Shown: positions 1 through 6,400, counted from the stretch's first letter. The stretch is 7,074 nt of DNA from Acidobacteriota bacterium (GCA_021824055.1 JAKALV010000172.1:1-7074); one strand, 5' to 3'. The notes: a model not told the origin generated them from the letters alone. Translations and numbers: made by a program.

Positions 1-1068
1 GCGCGCCCGCGTGACCGCGGCTTCCAACGATCCGGCGGGATGTTGAAGGACGATCTGCCACGCGCCGCCGCCAAACTGCACGTTCGTCGCGCGCATGGCT
101 TCAACGCCGGAACGTTCCTGCTGCACGACGATGGAGAAGCGTCCCGCTGTTGCGGTTGGCGGCGCGGAGGGCGAGTCCGGCGTCACGCGCATGGGGGCCG
201 TGCCCGGGATCGGCTTCAGCGCCGCCGCGATGGCGTCCGTGAAGCCGTCGATGCGGACGGCGAAGAACTGCGACGTCGCGTCGGCGTCGGCCGGGCGAAT
301 CGTTGCGCCGGCGGCCAGTCCCTTCGTGAAGAGCGGTACGTCCGGCGCGCGCCGGTCGGTCACCGCCACGCGGTAGTCGTCCACCGCGAAGTGCCGCTCC
401 ACCAGCGACGGCAGCATCGTGTTCACCATGAACGCGCGGTCCAGCTCGAGGACGACGTAGGCGGGGTGGAGACGGAACGCCGTGACATTGAGCTGTGATG
501 ACGTGGCAATCACTTCCGGCGGCGCGCCCCGCACCGGCACCAGAATCGCGGGCACCTCGGCGACGATCGGCGAGCCTCCGAGCGTGACGAACCGGAATGC
601 GTTTGGCAAGGCAGGCGGCGGCTCGATGGGATTCTTGAGCGGCTGGATGCGGGCGTTGACGGGCGCGAGTTCCCCCGGCCAGGGCACGGGGCGAAACGTG
701 CGGGCGGCGGGATCGAATTGCCGGAGCGGATCGGCCGACGCCGGATCGGCGGTGAGATAGATGTTGCGGATCAGCTGGGGGAAACGCGCGGCTTCCTTCC
801 ACTGGTCGTAGCGCTTCGCGAACGTGTCCCAGTCCTTTGCCCGCACGGTATCGTTGCTCATCTGCAGAGCGCTGTACGCGCGGCCGATTTCGCGATCGAA
901 GTCGTCGGCAAACTCGCGCGCGCGCTGGTTGAGCGTGGTGCGGAGCCGGCTGCGTTCGGCTTCGCTCACTTGTCCAAGCCACTTGTACTGGAAGAACGCG
1001 AGCACGCCGACGAGCACCACCAGGCCGGTCGGCCAGAGCAGCGCGAGGGGGAGCCGGCGGCGAGCCAT
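1..1068 (-). CDS. Sensor histidine kinase, N-terminal (sensor) part, partial
   Basis: The minus-strand frame is open from the ATG at 1068-1066 to the window edge (356 codons, no stop). The protein begins with a basic MARRR stretch, then one membrane segment at about residues 6-27 leading to FFQYKWLGQVSEAER, then a long extracytoplasmic region of about 320 residues with no recognised sensor fold. The arrangement (short cytoplasmic tail, membrane anchor, FQYKWLG-type exit, long periplasmic region ending LEAAVTRAR) resembles the N-terminus of HAMP/HisKA-type kinases common in Acidobacteriota. The second membrane segment, HisKA and ATPase domains would lie beyond position 1, so the kinase call is by resemblance and is not demonstrated by catalytic motifs. 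An in-frame TAG at 1080-1078 fixes the start. No Shine-Dalgarno motif precedes it. The gene is divergent from the exported-protein/receptor pair and shares its upstream region with the triple 11-bp repeat. Confidence 0.72.
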   Translation of the reverse strand, partial: MARRRLPLALLWPTGLVVLVGVLAFFQYKWLGQVSEAERSRLRTTLNQRAREFADDFDREIGRAYSALQMSNDTVRAKDWDTFAKRYDQWKEAARFPQLIRNIYLTADPASADPLRQFDPAARTFRPVPWPGELAPVNARIQPLKNPIEPPPALPNAFRFVTLGGSPIVAEVPAILVPVRGAPPEVIATSSQLNVTAFRLHPAYVVLELDRAFMVNTMLPSLVERHFAVDDYRVAVTDRRAPDVPLFTKGLAAGATIRPADADATSQFFAVRIDGFTDAIAAALKPIPGTAPMRVTPDSPSAPPTATAGRFSIVVQQERSGVEAMRATNVQFGGGAWQIVLQHPAGSLEAAVTRAR

Positions 1069-1074
1069 GACCGG

Positions 1075-1080
1075 AGTCTA
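1075..1080 (-). promoter_or_regulatory. Possible -10 element of the kinase gene
   Basis: TAGACT on the minus strand, preceded by a TGC, ends 6 nt before the ATG of the kinase gene. If used, transcription would start at or next to the ATG, giving a leaderless mRNA, which would fit the lack of a Shine-Dalgarno motif. No good -35 hexamer is present at the right distance, as is common for activator-dependent promoters, and the triple repeat lies just upstream. This is weak, position-based evidence only. Confidence 0.25.
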
Positions 1081-1104
1081 GCATCCGGGTTGCGGCTCAC
1101 AGTT

Positions 1105-1133
1105 CTCTTAACAAACTCTTAGCGGACTCTTAA
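1105..1133. promoter_or_regulatory. Three 11-bp-phased direct repeats, candidate OmpR/PhoB-type response-regulator site
   Basis: Seen directly: CTCTTAA (1105-1111), CTCTTAG (1116-1122) and CTCTTAA (1127-1133), separated by 4-bp spacers CAAA and CGGA, so the units repeat every 11 bp. Read on the minus strand they are TTAAGAG, CTAAGAG, TTAAGAG. Seven-bp direct repeats with 4-bp spacers are the known geometry of sites bound head-to-tail by PhoB/OmpR winged-helix regulators. The site lies 37-65 bp upstream of the kinase start and about 92 bp upstream of the divergent exported-protein start, so it could serve either or both. Which regulator binds is inference. The cognate regulator of the adjacent kinase is the natural candidate, but its gene is not in the window. 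Confidence 0.6.
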
Positions 1134-1213
1134 CCACCGCGCGCCAGCCAACCGTCACGATAGCTCCGTCAAATCTCAACGCGGGCCCGGTGGCGCCGCG
1201 ATGCACACAGGTC

Positions 1214-1220
1214 GGAGGGA
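1214..1220 (+). promoter_or_regulatory. Ribosome binding site that fixes the exported-protein start at 1225
   Basis: GGAGGGA lies 4 nt before ATG 1225 and downstream of the alternative in-frame ATG at 1201. This makes 1225 the likely start, and the resulting N-terminus (MKVSTRWLAG) reads as a normal signal peptide, whereas the upstream start would add eight mostly polar residues. Confidence 0.8.
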
Positions 1221-1224
1221 CCAC

Positions 1225-2226
1225 ATGAAAGTGTCGACGCGGTGGTTGGCGGGCACGGGAGCGGTGGTGATGGCGGCCGGCGCGCTGCTGATGGCGCAGG
1301 GCGGCGACGCCGCCAGCGTGATGGCAGACGTGCGCAAGGCGCTCGGCGGCGAGCGGAAGCTGGCCGCAATCACGGCGCTGTCGGCCACGGGCAGGAGCGA
1401 GCGCGCAATGGGCGAGACGTCGATGGGCGGCGACTACGAGCTGATGCTCGAACTGCCCGACAAGTATTTTGCCAAACAGGTCGTGGCGCAAACGCCCATG
1501 GGCGCGATTTCCGTGAAAGCCGGTTTCAACGGCGATGCGCTGATTCAGGACACGGAACAGCCGCCGCAGACGGGCGGCATGCGGATCATGATCTCGGCCG
1601 GCGGCCCCGGCGCGGGCCCCAACGCCACGCCGGAACAGAAGGCGGCGGATCAGCGGCGGCAACTGATCAACAGCCGCCAGGAATTCGCGCGCATGTCGCT
1701 GGGCATGTTCGGCGCGTCGGTGGCCGGGTATCCGCTCGCGTACGCGTATGGCGGCGAGGCCGAGTCGCCCGACGGCAAAGCCGACGTGATCGATGTGAAA
1801 GGCCCGGACGATTTCGCCGGCAAGCTCTTCGTCGATCAGAAGAGCCATCTGCCGCTCATGTTCAGCTGGATGGCGAAGGAGCCGCTGCGGCTCACCTCGA
1901 CCGTGCCCGGCGGCGGGGCGGCGGCGGGCGGCGGCAGGGTCCAGACGTTCACCATGGCCGGCGGCGGCGCGGGCGGCAAGGCCATGACGCCGGAGGAGCG
2001 CGACAAGATGATGGCCGACCTCAAGGCGCGCATGGCCGAAGCGGAAGCCGGCCGCAAGATCGTCGAGTACCGCATGTTCTACGGCGACTACCGGACGGTG
2101 GACGGCGTGCAGCTGCCGCATCTTTTTCAACAGGCGATCGCCGGCAAGCCTTCAACGGAAGTGACGATCGAGAAATACCGGATCAATCCAAAGATCGATC
2201 CGAAGCAATTCGAGACGGTGAAGTAG
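1225..2226 (+). CDS. Exported protein of LolA/LppX-like character, partner of the downstream TonB-dependent receptor
   Basis: 333 residues. Residues 1-24 form a signal peptide (MKVSTRW, a hydrophobic Ala/Val/Leu core, then cleavage near LMAQ), with no lipobox Cys, so the product is probably soluble in the periplasm or secreted. The opening DAASVMADVRKALGG and the closing pattern (YRTVDGVQLPHLFQQ, then TEVTIEKYRINPKIDPKQF) resemble the LolA/LppX-type beta-sheet proteins that many Acidobacteriota encode beside receptor genes. That assignment is by pattern only. The middle contains a Gly/Ala-rich linker (about residues 229-253) followed by a charged helix (TPEERDKMMADLKARMAEAEAG). The gene ends 2 nt before the receptor ATG, so the two are almost certainly co-transcribed and perhaps translationally coupled. 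A broken paralogue lies downstream of the receptor. No enzymatic motif is visible, and the true function (lipid or ligand carriage, or accessory to the receptor) is unknown. Confidence 0.8.
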   Translation: MKVSTRWLAGTGAVVMAAGALLMAQGGDAASVMADVRKALGGERKLAAITALSATGRSERAMGETSMGGDYELMLELPDKYFAKQVVAQTPMGAISVKAGFNGDALIQDTEQPPQTGGMRIMISAGGPGAGPNATPEQKAADQRRQLINSRQEFARMSLGMFGASVAGYPLAYAYGGEAESPDGKADVIDVKGPDDFAGKLFVDQKSHLPLMFSWMAKEPLRLTSTVPGGGAAAGGGRVQTFTMAGGGAGGKAMTPEERDKMMADLKARMAEAEAGRKIVEYRMFYGDYRTVDGVQLPHLFQQAIAGKPSTEVTIEKYRINPKIDPKQFETVK

Positions 2227-2228
2227 CC

Positions 2229-4856
2229 ATGCTCAAACGCGGGTTTCTGACGTTGGCGCTCGTGGTGTGCGCGGCCTGGCCGGCGCTCGCCCAGATGGAC
2301 CGCGGCGGACGGCTGCTCGTGACCGTCGTGGATCAGAGCGGCGGAGTCATTCCCCGGGCGACCGTCACCGTGACGGGCCAGGACAACGCCACGCGTGCCG
2401 TGGCGTTGACGCCGGCGGCCACGTCCGGGACGGGCGTCGCGACGTTCGAGCGCCTGGTGCCCGGCCGCTACACCATCCAGGCGTCGTTTGACGCGTTCGA
2501 GACGATCACGGTGCCCAATGTGCGCGTGCGCGCCGGCGACAACCGCCAGCGGATCATGTTGCCCCTCAAGAAAGTCGACGAATCACTGACCGTGGGCCGT
2601 GACAAGCAGAGCGCCGCGCTCGATCCGCGGGGCGATGCCTTCTCCACGGTGCTGACGCGCGAGCAGATCGCCGCGCTGCCCGACGATCCCGACGAAATGG
2701 AAGCCGCGCTCAAGGCGATGTCGCCGCCCGGCGCGACGATGCGCGTGGATGGTTTCACCGGCGGCAAGCTGCCGCCGAAATCGCAGATCCGCTCGATCCG
2801 CCTGCCGCGCATGGACATGATGGCCGCAGAGAATCACGGCGGCATGAACGGCATGATGTTCATCGACATCATGACCCAGCCCGGGCTCGGCAGCTTCCGC
2901 GGCAGCACCGACGTCACGTTGCGCGACGATGCCCTGAATGCGCGCAATCCGTTCACGCCGGTCAAGGGCGACGAGTCGCTGCGGCAGTACGGGCTGAACC
3001 TGAGCGGACCGATCCGGAAGAATCAGTCGTCGTATTCGCTCAACCTCACCGGCGCCACCGACTACACCTCCACGAACCTGCTCGCCGCCACGCCGGACGG
3101 CACGCTCGCCGAGGCGATCCGCCAGCCGGCCGACCGGTACTCGATCAACGCGCGGGTGGATTCGGCGATCAACACGGATCACTCGCTGCGTCTCAGCTTC
3201 GCGCGCAATTCGTCGGCGCGGCGCAACCTCGGAGTCGGCGGATTCAACCTCGCGACCACGGCGTACCGGCAGGACAGCGTCGACAACACCGCGCGGGTGT
3301 CGGAAAACGGCCCGCTCGGCAAGCGCTTCTTCACGCAGTCGCGCGTGCAGGTGCGCTGGTCGGATACCACCTCCACCTCGCTGGTCGAGGCCCCGACGAT
3401 CCGCGTGAACGACGCGTTCACGTCCGGCGGCGCGCAGCAGGCCGGCGGCGATCATCGCGTGGAGTTCGAGGCGGCGACCGATCTCGACTACGTGCGCGGC
3501 CGTCACTCCTGGCGCACCGGCGTGCTGTTCGAAGGCGGCCGCTACCGTTCCGACTCATCGTCAAACTACCTGGGCACGTTCACGTTCGCGAGCCTGGCCG
3601 ACTACGCGGCCGGCAAGCCCGCCAGCTACTCGCGCCGCATCGGTGATCCGACCGTGCGGTATGACAACTTCCAGGCCGGCGTGTATCTGCAGGATGACTG
3701 GCGCGTGCACAAGGCCACGATGCTCAGCCTGGGGCTCCGGTACGAGGCGCAGAATCTTCTGGCTGACCAAAGAAACTTCTCGCCGCGCGCGTCGATCACG
3801 TGGTCGCCGTTCAAGGACGGCAAGACGACGTTCCGCGGCGGGATCGGGTATTTCACGGACTGGCTCGGAACGTCGACGTACGAGCAGACGCTGCGTGTGG
3901 ACGGATACCGGCAACGCGAGCTGAACGTGCCGTTCCCCGGCTATCCCGATCCGGGCCTTGCAGGGCTGACGCCGCCCACGAATCGGTATCTGCTCAGCCA
4001 CGGTCTTCGGTTGCCGGACAGCCTCAGCGCGAACATCGGCATCGACCGGCAGATTGCCGGGGCGCTGCGCATGAATGCGAGCTACACGTACCGGTTCGGC
4101 GCGCACGTGCTGCGCGGGAGCAATCTGAATGCGCCGGTGGCCGGCGTCCGGCCCGACCTGGACTTTGCCAACGTGGTGGAAGTGGTGGCCGACGCCGAGC
4201 AGAAGGTGCATCAGTTCAACATCGGCGCGAATCTGGTCGCGCTCAACTGGAAGCGGACGTTCCTGTTCGTGAACTACACGTTCATCAAGGCCGAGTCGAA
4301 CGGCACGGGGCCGTTCTCGCTGCCGGCGAGCGGGAACGATCTGTCATCCGAATGGGGCCCGATCATGCCGCGTCATCGGTTCTCGGGCGCGTTCAACATG
4401 GCGCCTGTTCAGAATCTGAGCATCAGCCTGAACGCGCGGCAGCAATCGGGCTCGCCGTACAACATCACCACGGGTCGCGACAACAACGGCGACGGCGTGT
4501 TCAACGATCGTCCGGCCGGCGTGCCGCGCAACTCGGCGTGGACGGCGGCGCAGTGGGACATCGGCGGCCGGATCAACTACGCGATCGGCTTCGGCACGCG
4601 CCCGCCCGCGAGCGGGGGTGGGCCGCAGGGCGTGATGATCGTCATCGGGGGCGGCGCGAGCGGGCCGCAGGGCGGTTTCAGCGGCGGCGCCGCCGACAAG
4701 CGGTATCAGCTCAACTTCTACATCGCCGCGTCGAACATCACCAACCACAACAACTACATCGGGTACAGCGGCGTCATGACGTCGCAGTTCTTCGGCCAGC
4801 CAACCAACGTGGCGAATCCGCGAAAGGTCGAGGTCGGGATGCGGTTCGGGTTTTAA
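2229..4856 (+). CDS. TonB-dependent receptor with N-terminal carboxypeptidase-regulatory-like domain (Oar-like)
   Basis: 875 residues, outer membrane. A signal peptide is cleaved after about residue 21 (WPALA/QMD). Residues about 27-116 form a carboxypeptidase-regulatory-like beta-sandwich (GRLLVTVVDQSGGVIPRATV; later FERLVPGRYTIQASF). DESLTV at 117-122 sits where a TonB box would be, though it is only a loose match. A plug-like region follows (RVDGFTGG; PGLGSFRGSTDVTLRDDALN), then a long barrel with repeated aromatic/polar strands such as NFQAGVYLQDDWRV and a terminal Phe (VEVGMRFGF), as expected for BAM-dependent insertion. DNNGDGVFNDRP at 751-762 is a recurrent loop motif of this family, rich in Asp/Asn and reminiscent of calcium-binding loops. 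A Gly-rich stretch at about 793-823 is probably an extracellular loop. The substrate cannot be read from the sequence. The upstream gene overlaps nothing and ends 2 nt before. The open frame extends far upstream of 2229, but that part shadows the exported-protein gene. Confidence 0.92.
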   Translation: MLKRGFLTLALVVCAAWPALAQMDRGGRLLVTVVDQSGGVIPRATVTVTGQDNATRAVALTPAATSGTGVATFERLVPGRYTIQASFDAFETITVPNVRVRAGDNRQRIMLPLKKVDESLTVGRDKQSAALDPRGDAFSTVLTREQIAALPDDPDEMEAALKAMSPPGATMRVDGFTGGKLPPKSQIRSIRLPRMDMMAAENHGGMNGMMFIDIMTQPGLGSFRGSTDVTLRDDALNARNPFTPVKGDESLRQYGLNLSGPIRKNQSSYSLNLTGATDYTSTNLLAATPDGTLAEAIRQPADRYSINARVDSAINTDHSLRLSFARNSSARRNLGVGGFNLATTAYRQDSVDNTARVSENGPLGKRFFTQSRVQVRWSDTTSTSLVEAPTIRVNDAFTSGGAQQAGGDHRVEFEAATDLDYVRGRHSWRTGVLFEGGRYRSDSSSNYLGTFTFASLADYAAGKPASYSRRIGDPTVRYDNFQAGVYLQDDWRVHKATMLSLGLRYEAQNLLADQRNFSPRASITWSPFKDGKTTFRGGIGYFTDWLGTSTYEQTLRVDGYRQRELNVPFPGYPDPGLAGLTPPTNRYLLSHGLRLPDSLSANIGIDRQIAGALRMNASYTYRFGAHVLRGSNLNAPVAGVRPDLDFANVVEVVADAEQKVHQFNIGANLVALNWKRTFLFVNYTFIKAESNGTGPFSLPASGNDLSSEWGPIMPRHRFSGAFNMAPVQNLSISLNARQQSGSPYNITTGRDNNGDGVFNDRPAGVPRNSAWTAAQWDIGGRINYAIGFGTRPPASGGGPQGVMIVIGGGASGPQGGFSGGAADKRYQLNFYIAASNITNHNNYIGYSGVMTSQFFGQPTNVANPRKVEVGMRFGF

Positions 4857-4909
4857 GGGCTGTTCGGCAAAACCCATCCAACTTTCCATTTCCTTCGTCT
4901 AACAGCGGC
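4857..4909. other. Short spacer between receptor and pseudogene, no terminator seen
   Basis: This AT-richer spacer after the receptor stop shows no stem-loop with a T-run. The receptor transcript may therefore have continued into the decayed paralogue, which looks like the former third gene of the same operon. Confidence 0.4.
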
Positions 4910-4916
4910 GGAGGAG
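4910..4916 (+). promoter_or_regulatory. Retained ribosome binding site of the decayed paralogue
   Basis: GGAGGAG lies 7 nt before the GTG at 4924. It is an excellent Shine-Dalgarno motif, so translation probably still starts on this broken gene. Confidence 0.7.
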
Positions 4917-4923
4917 ATTCAAC

Positions 4924-5219
4924 GTGAGTCTCAGGAGGAGCGTTGTGGTCGCGCTATGCCTGGCGGCGGCCGCAACGATGCACGGCCAGGGATCCGATGC
5001 CGCTGATGTGCTGGCCCCACTCCCGAACAGTTGGCCGCGCAGCAGGCCGCCCAACGCAAGAGCCGCGTGATCACGCTCAAGCAGGATTTCACCCGGCTCA
5101 CGCTCGGCATGTTTGCCGCGTCGTTCACGAGTTATCCGCTGACGTTCACGCGCGTCGGCATCGCCGAATCGCCTCAGGGCAAGGCCGACATCATTCAGGC
5201 GAAGGGCCCCGACAACTAG
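4924..5219 (+). pseudogene. Decayed paralogue of the exported protein at 1225-2226 (internal deletion, frameshift, truncated end)
   Basis: From GTG 4924 the first frame encodes a signal peptide (VSLRRSVVVALCLAAAATMHGQG) and then SDAADVLA, matching GGDAASVMA of the intact gene. At about 5016-5019 the homology jumps about 100 residues ahead and shifts frame: the next frame reads TPEQLAAQQAAQRKSRV and LGMFAASFTSYPL, matching TPEQKAADQRRQ and LGMFGASVAGYPL of the intact protein. Over the 45 residues before the end, 26 are identical by eye. The second frame stops at TAG 5217-5219 after KADIIQAKGPDN, where the intact protein continues KGPDDFAGKLF for another 140 residues. Read from the GTG without frameshift, translation would end at TGA 5065-5067 after 47 residues. 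The level of divergence suggests an old duplication rather than a recent one. Confidence 0.85.
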
Positions 5220-5224
5220 GAACC

Positions 5225-5406
5225 GTTCGGGGGCTTCGCGCAGGCAGAAGGTTCGGGAGCCTCACGCGCGAGGTTCGAACGGACGCTTGAGGTTCGGGGA
5301 CTGACGCGTGTAGTTCGGGGGCTGATGCGCGCAGTGCGACTGCGAGACACGCCGAACCTATCCACGATCGAAGCCCCCCGAACTGCGCGCGCCAGCCCCC
5401 CGAACT
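5225..5406. repeat. Array of about 20-bp GTTCGGGGGCTGA-type units, five direct then three inverted
   Basis: GTTCG-headed units start at 5225, 5251, 5273, 5292 and 5313 (spacings 26, 22, 19, 21), each followed by a GACGCGCG-like tail. Reversed units with CGAAC occur at 5353-5357, 5379-5383 and 5401-5405 (spacings 26 and 22). The innermost strong pair, 5312-5335 and 5382-5406, is an inverted repeat of about 24 bp with one extra base and two mismatches, able to form a long GC-rich hairpin or cruciform with a 46-nt loop. The 14-mer AGCCCCCCGAACTG occurs twice, at 5372-5385 and 5394-5407. The array starts a few bases after the broken end of the pseudogene. It resembles REP/BIME-type intergenic repeats in organisation. 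Unit lengths vary too much and one half is inverted, so it is not a CRISPR. No T-run follows, so terminator activity is uncertain. Confidence 0.85.
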
Positions 5407-5464
5407 GTCTTGCTGTCGTAATCCGGATAGTTCTCTATGACTCCCGGCGGCTATCGTCTGAGAC
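5407..5464 (+). other. Upstream region of the Ada-like gene, no clear promoter
   Basis: A weak pair, TTGCTG (5410-5415) and CTCTAT (5433-5438) at 17-bp spacing, could act as a promoter, but neither box is close to consensus. No Shine-Dalgarno motif precedes the start at 5465, and no known Ada operator is recognisable. Confidence 0.25.
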
Positions 5465-6316
5465 ATGATGATCTCTGCGATGGCTGCCGGCACTCCCTCC
5501 GCGAAGCAAGCCGTTCAGTTCGCCTGTGCCGCCGTACTGGCGCGTCCCGACGCGGCCTGGACGAGCGCGCGCCTGGCCAAAGTCGGCGGCACCACGCCGG
5601 TTCGCCTCCAGCGCGCCTTTCGCGACGTCCTCGGCCTTTCGCCGCGCGACTACGTTGTCGCCTGCCGGCGCCAGCGGTTTCTCGACACCGTGAAAACAGG
5701 GAAGCGCGTGACCGACGCGATCTACAGCGCCGGGTTCGGCTCGCCGAGCCGCGTTTACGACGCGATCCGTTTGCCGGGCATGACGCCGGCCACCTACGGC
5801 CGCGGCGGCAAAGGCGCGACGATCCACTGGCTCTCGGGCATGTCGCCGATCGGTCACGTGATGGTCGCCGCGACCGAGCGCGGACTGTGCTTCGTTCAGG
5901 TCGGTGACGATACGGCGATGCAGCGCGCGTTGCGTGAGGAATTTCCGTTCGCGTCGATTGATGAGCGCCCGACACGCGCGCTGCGGCCGCTGCTCAACGC
6001 GGCACAGGCCGTCGCGTCCGCCAAACCGCTGCCGCCGGAACTGCCCGTCGACATCCGCGGCACGGCGTTTCAGTGGCGGGTGTGGCGCGCGCTGACGCGC
6101 ATCCCGCGTGGCCAGACGCGCTCGTACTCCGACATTGCCCGCGCGATCGGTTCGCCATCGTCGGTCCGAGCCGTGGCGCGTGCCTGCGCCACCAACCCCG
6201 TGGCTCTCGTCGTGCCCTGCCATCGCGTGGTGCGGGCCGACGGTGCCGAAGGGGGATACAGATGGGGACTCAGGGTGAAGAAAGAGCTCCTCAATAAAGA
6301 GCGAGTGGGGCAATGA
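5465..6316 (+). CDS. Ada-like protein: AraC-type HTH fused to O6-alkylguanine-DNA alkyltransferase, lacking the zinc domain
   Basis: 283 residues, cytoplasmic. It would repair O6-methylguanine (and O4-methylthymine) by irreversible transfer of the alkyl group to its own cysteine. Residues about 15-110 resemble the AraC-type helix-turn-helix of E. coli Ada (LQRAFRDVLGLSPRDYV; VTDAIYSAGFGSPSRVY). About 116-195 form the RNase-H-like lobe (IGHVMVAATERGLCFVQVGDD), and 198-283 the DNA-binding/catalytic lobe (RGTAFQWRVW; SVRAVARACATNP; PCHRVV; GGYRWG). The acceptor Cys252, His253 and Glu279 align with E. coli Ada Cys321, His322 and Glu348. Arg235 matches the base-flipping arginine and Tyr221 the conserved SY tyrosine. 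The roughly 80-residue N-terminal Ada zinc domain that senses methylphosphotriesters is absent: an in-frame TGA lies at 5459-5461, just before the start. Repair is therefore likely, but Ada-type autoactivation is not. ATGs at 5468 and 5480 are alternative starts. The last four codons fall in the octamer array. Confidence 0.9.
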   Translation: MMISAMAAGTPSAKQAVQFACAAVLARPDAAWTSARLAKVGGTTPVRLQRAFRDVLGLSPRDYVVACRRQRFLDTVKTGKRVTDAIYSAGFGSPSRVYDAIRLPGMTPATYGRGGKGATIHWLSGMSPIGHVMVAATERGLCFVQVGDDTAMQRALREEFPFASIDERPTRALRPLLNAAQAVASAKPLPPELPVDIRGTAFQWRVWRALTRIPRGQTRSYSDIARAIGSPSSVRAVARACATNPVALVVPCHRVVRADGAEGGYRWGLRVKKELLNKERVGQ

Positions 6317-6400
6317 GGCAGTGGGGCAGTGGGGCAGTGAGGCAGTGGGGCAGTGAAGACCTTCATTGCCTCTTTGTCTTTTTGGCCCTTTGCCCCTTTG
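6303..6400. repeat. Inverted octamer array: seven CAGTGGGG-type units, then five reverse-complement units, in strict 8-bp phase
   Basis: Forward units begin at 6303, 6311, 6319, 6327, 6335, 6343 and 6351 (GAGTGGGG, CAATGAGG, CAGTGGGG, CAGTGGGG, CAGTGAGG, CAGTGGGG, CAGTGAAG). After a 2-nt centre (6359-6360), reversed units begin at 6361, 6369, 6377, 6385 and 6393. Their complements are CAATGAAG, CAAAGAGG, CAAAAAGA, CAAAGGGC and CAAAGGGG. All twelve units keep exact 8-bp register. The ada stop codon (6314-6316) and its last codons lie inside the array, which begins just after the catalytic Glu279 codon. This is not a CRISPR (no spacers) and encodes nothing plausible. Confidence 0.85.
6347..6383 (+). 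terminator. Possible intrinsic terminator of the Ada-like gene, formed by the array centre
   Basis: GGCAGTGAAG (6349-6358) pairs with CTTCATTGCC (6361-6370), with one G-T wobble. Two further outer pairs are possible (6348 with 6371, 6347 with 6372). The T-rich tract TTTGTCTTTTT (6373-6383) follows. The 2-nt loop would in practice open to four or more. It sits 30 nt after the ada stop. The stem is only moderately GC-rich and the T-tract is interrupted, so efficiency is uncertain. Confidence 0.45.

Noticed and set aside
101..1084. 327-codon minus-strand ORF overlapping the kinase gene
   Set aside because: Arg/Pro-rich shadow frame. The frame from 1068 has a membrane segment and normal composition and stays open to the window edge.
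1242..2228. Open frame continuing about 990 nt upstream of the receptor start, which would give a 1204-residue protein
   Set aside because: Its upstream part is an Arg-rich low-complexity translation of the exported-protein gene in another frame. The receptor signal peptide at 2229 marks the real start.
5225..5406. CRISPR array
   Set aside because: Unit spacing varies from 19 to 26 bp, there are no unique spacers, and part of the array is inverted.
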